Both the position numbers and the translations under genes were made by a program. 19,393 nt of DNA, taken from NCBI GenBank assembly GCA_002319925.1, contig DCFP01000202.1, positions 5,516 through 24,908 on the forward strand, read 5' to 3'. The notes beneath the pieces are model-generated. The model saw only the letters and a list, made by a program, of their open reading frames with translations. It was not told where the DNA came from and made no database searches. This DNA comes from Holophagaceae bacterium UBA1801. GTDB taxonomy: Bacteria; Acidobacteriota; Holophagae; Holophagales; Holophagaceae. Positions 1 through 6,963 of the stretch are shown here, piece after piece (within the stretch, counting starts at the first letter, position 1; every line of letters begins with the position of its first letter).

Positions 1-222
1 TGCAAGATGATCGCCCCCATCCTGGACGAACTCGCGGGCGAACTGCAGGGCAAGGCCAAGATCGTGAAGATCAACGTGGACGACAACCCCATCGTCGCCG
101 GCCAGTTCGGCGTCATGTCCATCCCCACCCTGCTGCTCTTCAAGGACGGCAAGAAGGTGGACCAGAAGGTCGGCGGCCAGCCCAAGCCGCAGCTGAAGCA
201 TTTCATCGAGCAGGCATTGTAA
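1..222 (+). CDS. trxA: Thioredoxin, 3' part (5' end cut by window edge)
   Basis: C-terminal 73 residues of a thioredoxin, a cytosolic protein-disulfide reductase. The first codon in the window is Cys followed by Lys-Met-Ile-Ala-Pro, which fits the resolving cysteine of a W-C-G-P-C-K active site whose first half lies outside the window. The conserved segments follow in order: KINVDDNP, then the cis-proline loop SIPTLLLFKDG, then a C-terminal amphipathic helix. Reading is open from base 1 to TAA at 220-222. The gene converges on the receiver-HATPase gene, with a hairpin and repeats between them. The fold and the SIPT loop make the family secure; which thioredoxin paralogue it is cannot be told from this piece. 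Confidence 0.93.
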   Translation, partial: CKMIAPILDELAGELQGKAKIVKINVDDNPIVAGQFGVMSIPTLLLFKDGKKVDQKVGGQPKPQLKHFIEQAL

Positions 223-227
223 AGAAA

Positions 228-324
228 TGGTCAGTGGCCAGTGGTCGGTGATCAGTAAATGCGGATGCGGCCCCGGAGGGGCCGCATCTATTTCAACTAG
301 CCACTGACCACCGGCCACTGACCA
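228..324. repeat. Inverted arrays of 7-base repeats flanking a hairpin
   Basis: Left arm 228-251 and right arm 301-324 are reverse complements over 24 bases with three mismatches. Each arm is itself a degenerate tandem array of 7-base units. On the left these are TCAGTGG, CCAGTGG, TCGGTGA and TCAGTAA; on the right CCACTGA, CCACCGG, CCACTGA and CCACTAT. The arms enclose the perfect hairpin at 264-288, so transcripts from either side could form a long nested stem. This is read directly from the sequence. Whether it is a dispersed genomic repeat family cannot be judged from one copy. Confidence 0.75.
264..294. terminator. Probable bidirectional terminator between convergent genes
   Basis: Perfect 11-bp GC-rich stem, GATGCGGCCCC at 264-274 with GGGGCCGCATC at 278-288, around the 3-base loop GGA. 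It lies between the stop of the thioredoxin gene and the stop of the minus-strand regulator gene. The following TATTTC is only a weak T tract on the plus strand, so termination efficiency is uncertain, but position and stem strength fit an intrinsic terminator serving both genes. Confidence 0.65.
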
Positions 325-1242
325 CTATTCACTCTTCTTCCTCAATACCAGCTCGATCCGATTCCCCTTCTCGTTATGGACCACTTCGTCCATGACCATG
401 CGGATCATGGCGAGGCCGCGGCCGCACTGTTTGGTGAGGGAATCATCGGAGATCTTGGTGAGCTTGGAGGTATCGAAGCCAGGACCGTCGTCGATGATGG
501 TCACTTCGTAGCAATCCGGCGTGGTCTGCACGAGCACGTCGATGCGGCGGGAGGCGTAGGCCGGATCCGCGAGCCGGCTTTGGAGCTGGGCTGAATAGGC
601 ATCGTGGCCCGTGATGAAATCCCCCTTGAGGCTGGACTCCATGCCGAGATTCCCATGTTCCAGGGCATTCACAAGGGCTTCGTGATAGGCCATGGCGATG
701 ACATCCAGGTTGCCCGGCTCGGCGAAACCGAGGGGTATCAACCGGTCGGTGAGGTGCATGACCATGCTGGGGATGTCCAGTTCGTCGGAACGGAAGGAGA
801 AGTGCCGGGTCTCCTGTACGAGCCCCCGCAGACCTGCTTCCGCCATGCGGAGTTCGCGATGGACGCTCACGAGATGGAAGACACTGTTCACCAGTTCCCG
901 GATGGTGAGCGGCTTCTGGAAAAGATTGGCCGCCCCCATGCGCATGGCGCGGATGGCGTATTCCAGCGAAGCCTGCCCCGTCATGAGCACCACGGGCAGA
1001 TTCGGATTGATGGACTTCACCCGGTGGATGACATCGAAGCCATCCATGCCGTCCATGTTGATGTCCGAGAGCACCAGATCCATCACGGGGTCCTGGGCCT
1101 GCTCCAGCAAAGCCATGGCGGCGGCGCCTTCGGAGAAGGGATGGACCTTCAAGCCATGGTGAGCCAGCGCGTCACTGACCATGTTGAGCACCGCGATATC
1201 GTCGTCGATGATCAGCACGTGCGGGGAAGCGGTGTGTGGCAT
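325..1242 (-). CDS. Response regulator fused to anti-sigma-type HATPase domain
   Basis: A 305-residue cytosolic two-domain regulator. Residues 8-125 form a receiver domain: acidic pocket IIDDD, phospho-acceptor D60 in VLSD, the Thr of LMTG at 88 and K110 in QKP. Residues 150-300 form a GHKL ATPase of the RsbW/anti-sigma type. It has an N-box E188-A-L-V-N192-A-L-E-H-G, a G1 box DDGPGF (251-256) and a G2 box GRGLAMI (274-280). No histidine-phosphotransfer helix or PP2C domain is seen, so the output is more likely Ser-phosphorylation or partner binding than His phosphorelay. AAGGAG stands 6 bases before the ATG. It lies 22 bases downstream of waaA on the same strand and is probably co-transcribed with it. 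The family is known from acidobacterial and deltaproteobacterial genomes; the partner protein is unknown. Confidence 0.88.
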   Translation of the reverse strand: MPHTASPHVLIIDDDIAVLNMVSDALAHHGLKVHPFSEGAAAMALLEQAQDPVMDLVLSDINMDGMDGFDVIHRVKSINPNLPVVLMTGQASLEYAIRAMRMGAANLFQKPLTIRELVNSVFHLVSVHRELRMAEAGLRGLVQETRHFSFRSDELDIPSMVMHLTDRLIPLGFAEPGNLDVIAMAYHEALVNALEHGNLGMESSLKGDFITGHDAYSAQLQSRLADPAYASRRIDVLVQTTPDCYEVTIIDDGPGFDTSKLTKISDDSLTKQCGRGLAMIRMVMDEVVHNEKGNRIELVLRKKSE

Positions 1243-1264
1243 TCGGTCGGCTCCTTACCTAAGT

Positions 1265-2521
1265 CTATCGGGGCGGGGGAAGGACATCCTTGAGAATGGA
1301 GCAAGTCCTAGATAGAGCCCCTCGGAGGGCGGCCGGCAGGTCCATCAGGACGCGGCCCGGCCGCAGCCCCGTGCCTTCGAGTCTGGAATGGACTTTGAAT
1401 TCCAGTTCCGGACGATCCACGATCTCCACCAGTCCCGCCTCCCGCAGGGGTACGACCAGGTCCTCGAAATTCCGGAATCCAGGTCCGATGATCGTGGGAA
1501 TGCCCCACCGGGCAGATTCAAGGGGATTGTGCCCCCCGTGCCAGGCCCAGCCGCCCCCGACCAGGGCGACGGTCCCTTCGCGATAGGCCGCCGGCAGCTC
1601 TCCCAGGGTATCCAGGAGCAGCAGGTCCGTGGCACCCCAGGTCTCGGGATCCGCGGGCCAGGTACCGGAAGCCCGAAGGAAGCGCAATCCTTGGGCCTTG
1701 AACCGCGCGGCGACCTCCTGGAATCGCTTCGGCTGCCTCGGCGCCAGGATCATCCGCAGAGCCGGATTGGTTTGCCTGAGGGTCAGCCAGAGGGAGACCA
1801 GGAAATCCTCTTCGCCTTCCACCGTGTTTCCCACGACCAGCACCTTGGCCTGGGCCCAGCCCTGCCGGAGATGGTCCCACCCCTCGTGGAGCGCCTTGGG
1901 AGGAGGCAGATCCGCCTTCAGATTGCCGCCCAGGGCCACTTGGGGAGCGCCGAGGCGATGGAAGGACTGGGCGGACGCCTCGTCCCGGGCTGCCACGACG
2001 GTCAATCGCCCGGCGGCTGCGCGCATCCAACGGCCACCGCGCCGCTGGCTCCGTTCCGTCAGACGACCGTTCACGATGATTCGGGGAATTCCGCGCGCCT
2101 CGAGTTCGCGCAGCAGGTTCGGCCAGATCTCCGTTTCCAGGGCGATGAAGGCGCCCGGGGCCTGAAGGAAGAAAGGCCGCAATCCCATTGGATCATCGAA
2201 GGGGAAAGCACCCCCCGACACGCGCCCCGTTCCTTGGTCCCACTGCGGCAGGCGCTTGGCCAGCAATCCCAAGCCCGCCGGGGTTCCCGTGGTCAGGTGG
2301 ACCCGGTAGCCTTGGTCCCTCAACCATCCAAGAATCCCCTCCGCCAGGATCAGCTCGCCCATGCTCACGGCATGGAGCCAGACCCAGCCCGGCGCTAGAT
2401 CCTCTGCGGGCAGGGCTTCCAGGCGGGTCCGCCAGCCCGCCGGCAACCCTCGGCGAATGGACCGAGCGAGACCACCCACCAGGGTGGCTGAGACCAGGTA
2501 ACTCGCATCCTCCCATCGCAT
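1265..2521 (-). CDS. waaA: 3-deoxy-D-manno-octulosonic acid (Kdo) transferase
   Basis: A 418-residue GT30-family transferase that moves Kdo from CMP-Kdo to the lipid A precursor at the inner face of the inner membrane. Visible family motifs are WLHAVSMGE with the presumed catalytic Glu at 56, the ETEIWPNLL segment at 129-137 followed by the NGRL stretch near 151, VVGNTVEGEE in the C-terminal Rossmann half, and GGHNPLESARWGIPTIIGP in the nucleotide-sugar site. The length matches the usual 410-430 residues. The first 25 residues are only mildly hydrophobic, so the usual N-terminal membrane anchor is weak here. The ATG at 2521 has AGGGAG about 9 bases upstream. It is the first gene of a minus-strand pair and diverges from the CobW-type gene across 47 bases. 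The gene implies an LPS-bearing outer membrane. Confidence 0.95.
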   Translation of the reverse strand: MRWEDASYLVSATLVGGLARSIRRGLPAGWRTRLEALPAEDLAPGWVWLHAVSMGELILAEGILGWLRDQGYRVHLTTGTPAGLGLLAKRLPQWDQGTGRVSGGAFPFDDPMGLRPFFLQAPGAFIALETEIWPNLLRELEARGIPRIIVNGRLTERSQRRGGRWMRAAAGRLTVVAARDEASAQSFHRLGAPQVALGGNLKADLPPPKALHEGWDHLRQGWAQAKVLVVGNTVEGEEDFLVSLWLTLRQTNPALRMILAPRQPKRFQEVAARFKAQGLRFLRASGTWPADPETWGATDLLLLDTLGELPAAYREGTVALVGGGWAWHGGHNPLESARWGIPTIIGPGFRNFEDLVVPLREAGLVEIVDRPELEFKVHSRLEGTGLRPGRVLMDLPAALRGALSRTCSILKDVLPPPR

Positions 2522-2535
2522 GCGCGCGCACTCCC

Positions 2536-2568
2536 TTGGATCACTGACATTACCGTTAGCATTAGGAC
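2536..2568 (+). promoter_or_regulatory. Possible leaderless promoter of the CobW-type gene
   Basis: TAGCAT at 2557-2562 ends 6 bases before the ATG at 2569, so it could place the transcript start at or next to the start codon. TTGGAT at 2536-2541 could be a -35 box, but the 15-base spacing is short. No Shine-Dalgarno sequence is visible before this ATG, which agrees with a leaderless message. Inferred from position only. Confidence 0.3.
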
Positions 2569-3579
2569 ATGAACACGCAGCTTCTCGAAGTCCTGATCGT
2601 CACGGGCCCGCTGGGTTCGGGCAAGACCACGGTGGTCAATCGCCTGCTCAAGCGCGAAATCGCGGAACATCGCAAGGTGGCGGTGCTCATCAACGAGTTT
2701 GGCACTGTGAGCGTGGACGGTGCCCTCGTGGACGCAGAACGGCCGGAACTGGCGGGAATCGCCAACCTGGTCAACGGCTGTGCGTGCTGCAGCCTGCGAG
2801 GCGATGTGGTGGCCACCCTTGCCGGATGGTGCGACCTGCCCACCGAAACCCGGCCGGACCGTGTGGTACTGGAGACCACCGGACTGGCCGATCCCACGGA
2901 CCTTGTGGATCTGGAGCGGGAGCCCGCACTGGAAGGCCGGATGAAACTGGCCGGATGCCTCGCGGTGATCTCCTGCCTGACTCCGCTGGATCATCTCGCC
3001 CAGCGCCCGCTCCTGCGCCATCAGGCCGGGCTGGCAAGCCTGGTCTACATCAGCAAGGCCGACCTGGATCCGAGCCTGGCCATCGCCTGGGAAGGGCAGC
3101 TGCGCTGCCAATTCAAGAACCTGCCCCTCGCGCACAGCCGCATGGGAGAGACCGCAACCACAAGTCCCGATCCCTGGTGCGGGGATATTCCGGCTCTTCC
3201 AGCCGATCACGAACGAACCTCGGCTCCCAGTTTTGCCGACGCCCGATCGATGTCGGTGCACTGGGATCACCCAGTGGATCCGGAGGCTCTGGAAGCCCTG
3301 TTCCTGCGCCCGCCCGGACAAGGAGAATTGCTGCGGGCCAAAGGCATCGCGTCATTCGCGGGGTGGCCAGCGCGGAACGACGGGTCGGATCGCTGGGCTT
3401 TCCAGGTGGCCGATGGCCGGGTGGAGATCCTCCCCCTGCCTCTCATGCCAAGCGGCGAACTGGCCCCCCGGGTGGCTGTGATCATCGGCACTGGACTGGA
3501 TCTCACGACGTGGCGAAGGCAACTTCGGGAACTGGAGCGCGCTCCCTCGGGAGTCAAGCGGAAGGTGGTGCTGGGATAG
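2569..3579 (+). CDS. COG0523 / CobW-type GTPase (metallochaperone-like)
   Basis: A 336-residue G3E-family P-loop GTPase. It has a Walker A GPLGSGKTT at 13-21, INEFG at 41-45, the metal-binding C-x-C-C motif GCACCSLRGD with cysteines at 71, 73 and 74, the Walker B-like ETTGLADP at 102-109, and SKADL at 162-166 as the guanine-specificity motif. The part from about 240 to the end resembles the CobW C-terminal domain. Members of this family deliver or insert Zn, Co or Ni, or maintain metal homeostasis. No His-rich metal-storage stretch is seen and no cobalamin or nitrile hydratase genes are adjacent, so the metal and client are open. No recognisable Zur operator was found upstream. The ATG is chosen because the P-loop begins at a normal distance from it. 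Confidence 0.88.
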   Translation: MNTQLLEVLIVTGPLGSGKTTVVNRLLKREIAEHRKVAVLINEFGTVSVDGALVDAERPELAGIANLVNGCACCSLRGDVVATLAGWCDLPTETRPDRVVLETTGLADPTDLVDLEREPALEGRMKLAGCLAVISCLTPLDHLAQRPLLRHQAGLASLVYISKADLDPSLAIAWEGQLRCQFKNLPLAHSRMGETATTSPDPWCGDIPALPADHERTSAPSFADARSMSVHWDHPVDPEALEALFLRPPGQGELLRAKGIASFAGWPARNDGSDRWAFQVADGRVEILPLPLMPSGELAPRVAVIIGTGLDLTTWRRQLRELERAPSGVKRKVVLG

Positions 3580-3621
3580 TTTTCAAAGTAGGCAGATGAG
3601 GTGCCGGTGATTTTTCGGCGT

Positions 3622-3675
3622 TAGGATGGTCCCACCTTTCAACCATTCCCAGCGCAGCACCCATCTTCCTGGAGG
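3622..3675 (+). promoter_or_regulatory. Probable -10 element and strong RBS of the PGK-like gene
   Basis: TAGGAT at 3622-3627 is a -10-like hexamer about 52 bases before the chosen start; no clear -35 box is seen. GGAGG at 3671-3675, five bases ahead of ATG 3680, decides this start over an in-frame ATG at 3626, which has no ribosome binding site and would lie almost on top of the -10 element. Confidence 0.4.
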
Positions 3676-3679
3676 ACGC

Positions 3680-4981
3680 ATGCTCAGCAATCCCAATATC
3701 CAGCTCATCCAGAACGCGAATTTGAGAGGCAAGGTGGTCCTGGTCCGGGTGGATCACAATGTCGTGAAGAAGGGCTTGATCCACGATCCCTACCGCATCG
3801 ACGCCACCATCGGCACGCTGTACCACATCAATGCCAAGGGCGGGAAGATCATCCTCATGACCCATGTGGGCCGCCCCTACGACAAGAAGACGGGCGAGAT
3901 CAAGATCGGCGATGACACATCGGTGCAGCCCATCGTGGACTACCTGCAGTCCAAGCTGCATATCAGCATCAAGGTACCCGAGTTCGTGCCGGACGGCACC
4001 AAGGGCATCCGCGGCATCGAGACCTCCATCAACCACCTCATCCGCGATCTGAAGGAAGACAAGATCGACGCCATCTACCTGCCCAATACCCGCTGGTTCC
4101 AAGGCGAGGAAGCCAAAGGCGACGCGGCGGAACGCTTCGCCAACCAGCTCGCGGGGCTCGCAGACATCTTCGTCAACGACGCCTTCGGCTCCTGGCAGCC
4201 CCATGCCTCCACGGTGCGCGTGAACAAGTACCTGCCCTCCTACGCGGGCTTCCTCATGCAGAAGGAATTGATGAACCTGGACCGGATCTACAATCCGCAA
4301 GCGCCTCTTGTCTCAGTGGTGGCGGGTTCCAAGTTCGACACGAAGATCGATTCCCTCTTCACGCTCTTGAAGAAATCCGACTATCTGGTGCTGGGTGGCG
4401 TGATCTACAACGCCTATCTCTGCGCGAAGTACGGTTTCCAGATCAAGGGCATCGCCGAGGAGGACATGATGCACGCCCGCAAGTTCGCGGACTTCGCAGC
4501 CCAGTACCCCGACAAGCTGGTGGAACTGCCCTACATCGTGGAATCCGACACCATGGAGGGTCGGCTGGAGGGCCAGTACCGAACCCATAACCTCAAGGAT
4601 CTCAAGGCGGGCACGCAATTGAACTACGTCCTGGATGTCGCCAAGGAATCCTTCGCGGATCCCAAGGTGCTTTCCGTTTTCCATGGAGCCAAGACGATCT
4701 TCGTGAACGCGGTTATGGGCTTCACGCCGCATTTCAACGAAGGCACCATCGCCATGGACCAGCTCATCGACGAGAATCTCCAGGCCATCAAGCTCTATGG
4801 CGGCGGCGACACCATGCAGGAGCTGAAGCGCCTGCTCCCCGGTCTCTACATCGTGGCCATCGACAACCCCAAGTACTACATCTTCACGGGCGGTGGCGCG
4901 GTATTGAAGGCGGTCCAGGAAGGTACCATCGCAGGTATCGAACCCGTGAATGCCCTCATGGGGAAACCCGTTCAAGGCTGA
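3680..4981 (+). CDS. Divergent phosphoglycerate kinase family protein
   Basis: A 433-residue protein with the full PGK fold order but unusual active-site sequences; PGK transfers phosphate between 1,3-bisphosphoglycerate and ADP. Recognisable are VRVDHNV (22-28), RIDATIGTL (39-47), HVGRP (62-66), NTRWF (136-140), a P-loop-like AGSKFDTKID (215-224), NAVMG (343-347), GGGDT (374-378) and TGGGA (403-407). In ordinary PGK the segment NDAFGTAHRAHAS carries a substrate-binding Arg; here it reads NDAFGSWQPHAS and that Arg is absent. The DIGP motif is replaced by DVAK, VDFN by VDHN, and there is extra sequence in the C-terminal domain, making it longer than the usual 390-410. It could be a true but divergent PGK or a paralogue with another substrate. 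It lies 37 bases before the rhodanese gene. The start is set by GGAGG at 3671-3675. Confidence 0.85.
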   Translation: MLSNPNIQLIQNANLRGKVVLVRVDHNVVKKGLIHDPYRIDATIGTLYHINAKGGKIILMTHVGRPYDKKTGEIKIGDDTSVQPIVDYLQSKLHISIKVPEFVPDGTKGIRGIETSINHLIRDLKEDKIDAIYLPNTRWFQGEEAKGDAAERFANQLAGLADIFVNDAFGSWQPHASTVRVNKYLPSYAGFLMQKELMNLDRIYNPQAPLVSVVAGSKFDTKIDSLFTLLKKSDYLVLGGVIYNAYLCAKYGFQIKGIAEEDMMHARKFADFAAQYPDKLVELPYIVESDTMEGRLEGQYRTHNLKDLKAGTQLNYVLDVAKESFADPKVLSVFHGAKTIFVNAVMGFTPHFNEGTIAMDQLIDENLQAIKLYGGGDTMQELKRLLPGLYIVAIDNPKYYIFTGGGAVLKAVQEGTIAGIEPVNALMGKPVQG

Positions 4982-5018
4982 GTATTCCATTCTCCACGTT
5001 TTGTCGGACACTTAACCT

Positions 5019-5603
5019 ATGCGTCCGTCAATCACACTATGCATCCAGGCAGCTGCCCTCACGGGGTTGGCTGTCCTGTGCGCGATACTGGCCAACGCCT
5101 TCGCAGGAGGTCCGCGGCACCTGGCCTGGCTGGAGGTCAATCCCGTTCCATCCACATCCTCCGGTGCTGCATCTGCGGCCGCCAGCACCGCGAGCGCATC
5201 GGGACAGGATGCGCCTCCAATCCTGCAACGATTCGTGTCTGATCCCTCCCAGCCCATCCGGGACCTCCACGCGGATGAGGCCTGGGCTTTGTATCAAGCG
5301 AAGATCTCCTTCCTGGACGCCAGACGCACCGATGAATACACGGCCGGCCACATCGCTGGCGCCTGGCTGGTGCCGGTCTGGGAATCCGATATGGACGCGC
5401 GCATGACGAAGTTCGAAGCCACGGCACATCCCTCGTCGAAGGATCCGCTCGTGCTCTACTGCAATGGCGGGGATTGCGAGGACTCCCGGATTCTCGCGAA
5501 CAAGCTCGTCGGCTTGGGCTACCGCAACCTCCTCATCTATCGAGAAGGCTATCCGGATTGGCTGAAGCAGAACCATCCCATCAGCAAGGGGGATCAGCCA
5601 TGA
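5019..5603 (+). CDS. Membrane-anchored rhodanese-domain protein
   Basis: A 194-residue protein with one N-terminal hydrophobic helix (about 8-29), an Ala/Ser-rich linker (about 45-62) and a periplasm-facing rhodanese domain from about 75. Domain signs are FLDARRTDEYTAGHIAGA (98-115), the active-site region LYCNGGDCEDS with cysteines at 148 and 153, and REGYPDW near 175-181. Rhodaneses carry sulfane sulfur on the active cysteine; here the loop is longer than the common C-x4-R loop and has a second cysteine, so redox chemistry is possible. Its stop overlaps the start of the MauE-like gene (ATGA), which strongly suggests translational coupling and a shared membrane thiol-redox task. No Shine-Dalgarno sequence is obvious before the ATG. 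Single membrane helix and topology are inferred from hydropathy by eye. Confidence 0.85.
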   Translation: MRPSITLCIQAAALTGLAVLCAILANAFAGGPRHLAWLEVNPVPSTSSGAASAAASTASASGQDAPPILQRFVSDPSQPIRDLHADEAWALYQAKISFLDARRTDEYTAGHIAGAWLVPVWESDMDARMTKFEATAHPSSKDPLVLYCNGGDCEDSRILANKLVGLGYRNLLIYREGYPDWLKQNHPISKGDQP

Positions 5604-6058
5604 GACGCTGGATCTGCCACCCCTGGTTGAACGTACGGATCCAGATCGCACTGGGGCTGGTCTTCATCGTATCCGCCCTTCCCAAGATCATCGACCCACC
5701 CGGCTTCGCCAAGGCCATCTGGCTCTACCAGCTCGCGCCCGCATGGGCCATCCATCCCGCCGCACTGGTGCTCCCGTGGGTCGAACTGCTCTGCGGCCTG
5801 TTCCTCTGCCTGGGCATCTGGCTGCGCGCAGCCACGAGCTGGATCGCGGGTCTGCTCGTGGTGTTCACCGTGGCCCTTTCCATCAATCTGGCAAGGCACC
5901 ATCCCGTGGATTGCGGTTGTTTCACGACGGAGGCGTCCACCCGGACCCAGGAAGAACGGCTCCAGGACATGCACTGGGCGATCCTGCGCGACATCGGGTT
6001 GCTGCTCCTGGCCGCGCAAATCCTCGTGGCGAATCGTCGGAAACCGCGATGCGCTTGA
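5600..6058 (+). CDS. MauE/DoxX-like four-helix membrane protein
   Basis: A 152-residue integral membrane protein with four hydrophobic segments near 13-31, 48-72, 78-97 and 129-145. After the third helix lies a DCGCF motif with cysteines 105 and 107, typical of MauE-like members of the DoxX/DoxD group, which are thought to handle thiol or quinone-linked electron transfer. The ATG overlaps the rhodanese stop codon by four bases, and the gene's own stop overlaps the glycerate kinase start by ten bases, so all three are almost certainly one transcript. No methylamine dehydrogenase genes are present, so a role in methylamine use is unlikely. Pairing with a rhodanese suggests the CxC cysteines and the rhodanese cysteines exchange electrons or sulfur; this is inference. 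Confidence 0.83.
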   Translation: MRRWICHPWLNVRIQIALGLVFIVSALPKIIDPPGFAKAIWLYQLAPAWAIHPAALVLPWVELLCGLFLCLGIWLRAATSWIAGLLVVFTVALSINLARHHPVDCGCFTTEASTRTQEERLQDMHWAILRDIGLLLLAAQILVANRRKPRCA

Positions 6059-6897
6059 TCGCGCCGACCGCATTCAAGGGGACCATGACGCCCTTGGAAG
6101 CCGCTCGGCACTTGGCGCGTCCCGATGATCGACTGCTGCCCCTGAGCGATGGCGGTGACGGTTTCCTGGAATGCCTGCATTACACTCTGGGCGGCGAGTT
6201 CCAGCATTTTCCCGCGGAGGACCCCTTCGGGCATGCCCGGCCCGCGCCGGTACTGGTATTCCCCGATGGCACCGTGGCCGTGGAATGCGCTCAGGTCATC
6301 GGACTGGCAGGCTTGGAGCGGCTCGATCCCGTTGCCGCGTCAAGCCGCGGCCTCGGTCAATTGCTCGCGCACTTCCGCACGGCGCCCCGCCTCTGGATCG
6401 GCCTGGGTGGCAGTGCCACGGTGGATGGCGGCAGGGATTGGCCTCGCTTGGATCTTCCGCCTGCGCGCGTGTTCTGCGATGTGACCACGGAGCTCGCCGA
6501 AGCTGCGCGCATCTTCGGCCCTCAGAAGGGCGCAAGACCCGAAGACATCCCGGCACTCAAAGACCGCCTGATGGCTTTGGGTCTGCCCACGGGCCCTCGC
6601 ACCGGCGCCGCGGGCGGGCTGGGTGCCAAGTTGAAAAGCCTTGGCGCGGATCTCGTGGACGGCGCCGAAGCCATGCTGGACACCCTAGGTTTTAATCAGC
6701 ACTGCGCCGGCTGCGATGCCGTGGTCACGGGCGAGGGACGTCTGGACTCCTCCACCTTGGAAGGCAAACTTCCCGCCGTCGTAGCCCGCCGCGCGCGGGC
6801 TCTGGGAATTAGAGCCATCGGGCACTTCGGCTGCAGGGGCGCCGGCTGGGAAGAAGCTGCAGCCCTTTTTGATGAAACCGAATTCGAGGTGGCGTGA
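6049..6897 (+). CDS. Compact glycerate kinase
   Basis: A 282-residue member of the GarK/GlxK glycerate kinase family, which phosphorylates D-glycerate with ATP to 2- or 3-phosphoglycerate in the cytosol. Motifs in order: APTAFKGTM (5-13), LPLSDGGDG (30-38), GLGGSATVDGG (118-128), CDVT (143-146), FGPQKGA (156-162), TGAAGGLGAK (185-194) and TGEGRLDSSTLEGK (227-240). The family is usually about 370-380 residues. Here roughly 30 residues are missing between the GGSAT motif and CDV, and the C-terminal tail after the last motif is short. All catalytic motifs remain, so it is likely active. The ATG lies inside the end of the MauE-like gene. It shares a transcript unit with a PGK-like gene further upstream, consistent with feeding glycerate into lower glycolysis. 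Confidence 0.88.
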   Translation: MRLIAPTAFKGTMTPLEAARHLARPDDRLLPLSDGGDGFLECLHYTLGGEFQHFPAEDPFGHARPAPVLVFPDGTVAVECAQVIGLAGLERLDPVAASSRGLGQLLAHFRTAPRLWIGLGGSATVDGGRDWPRLDLPPARVFCDVTTELAEAARIFGPQKGARPEDIPALKDRLMALGLPTGPRTGAAGGLGAKLKSLGADLVDGAEAMLDTLGFNQHCAGCDAVVTGEGRLDSSTLEGKLPAVVARRARALGIRAIGHFGCRGAGWEEAAALFDETEFEVA

Positions 6898-6902
6898 ACT
6901 TT

Positions 6903-6923
6903 GGAATCACGGCTCGGGATTCC
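6903..6923 (+). terminator. Weak hairpin after the glycerate kinase gene
   Basis: GGAATC at 6903-6908 pairs with GATTCC at 6918-6923 around a 9-base loop, starting six bases after the stop codon. There is no T run behind it, so it is at best a weak or Rho-assisted terminator. Confidence 0.25.
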
Positions 6924-6936
6924 CTGCGGTCTCCGG

Positions 6937-6958
6937 TAGAATGATGGGTTCGGGAGGA
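6937..6958 (+). promoter_or_regulatory. -10 element and RBS of the ABC-F gene
   Basis: TAGAAT at 6937-6942 is a good -10 hexamer 21 bases before the start codon; a matching -35 box is not clear. GGGAGG from 6953 stands six bases before ATG 6964 and fixes that start. Confidence 0.45.
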
Positions 6959-6963
6959 TCGGC

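Noticed and set aside
1388..2398. Long plus-strand open frames opposite waaA and other GC-rich genes
   Set aside because: Pro/Arg/Gly-rich translations with no domain, fully antisense to well-recognised genes: shadow frames of GC-rich codons.
3626..3679. Upstream ATG for the PGK-like gene
   Set aside because: It lies on the -10-like element and has no ribosome site, whereas GGAGG precedes ATG 3680.
5600..6058. Methylamine utilisation (mau) locus
   Set aside because: Only a MauE-like membrane protein is present; no amine dehydrogenase subunits or MauD/MauG genes are nearby.
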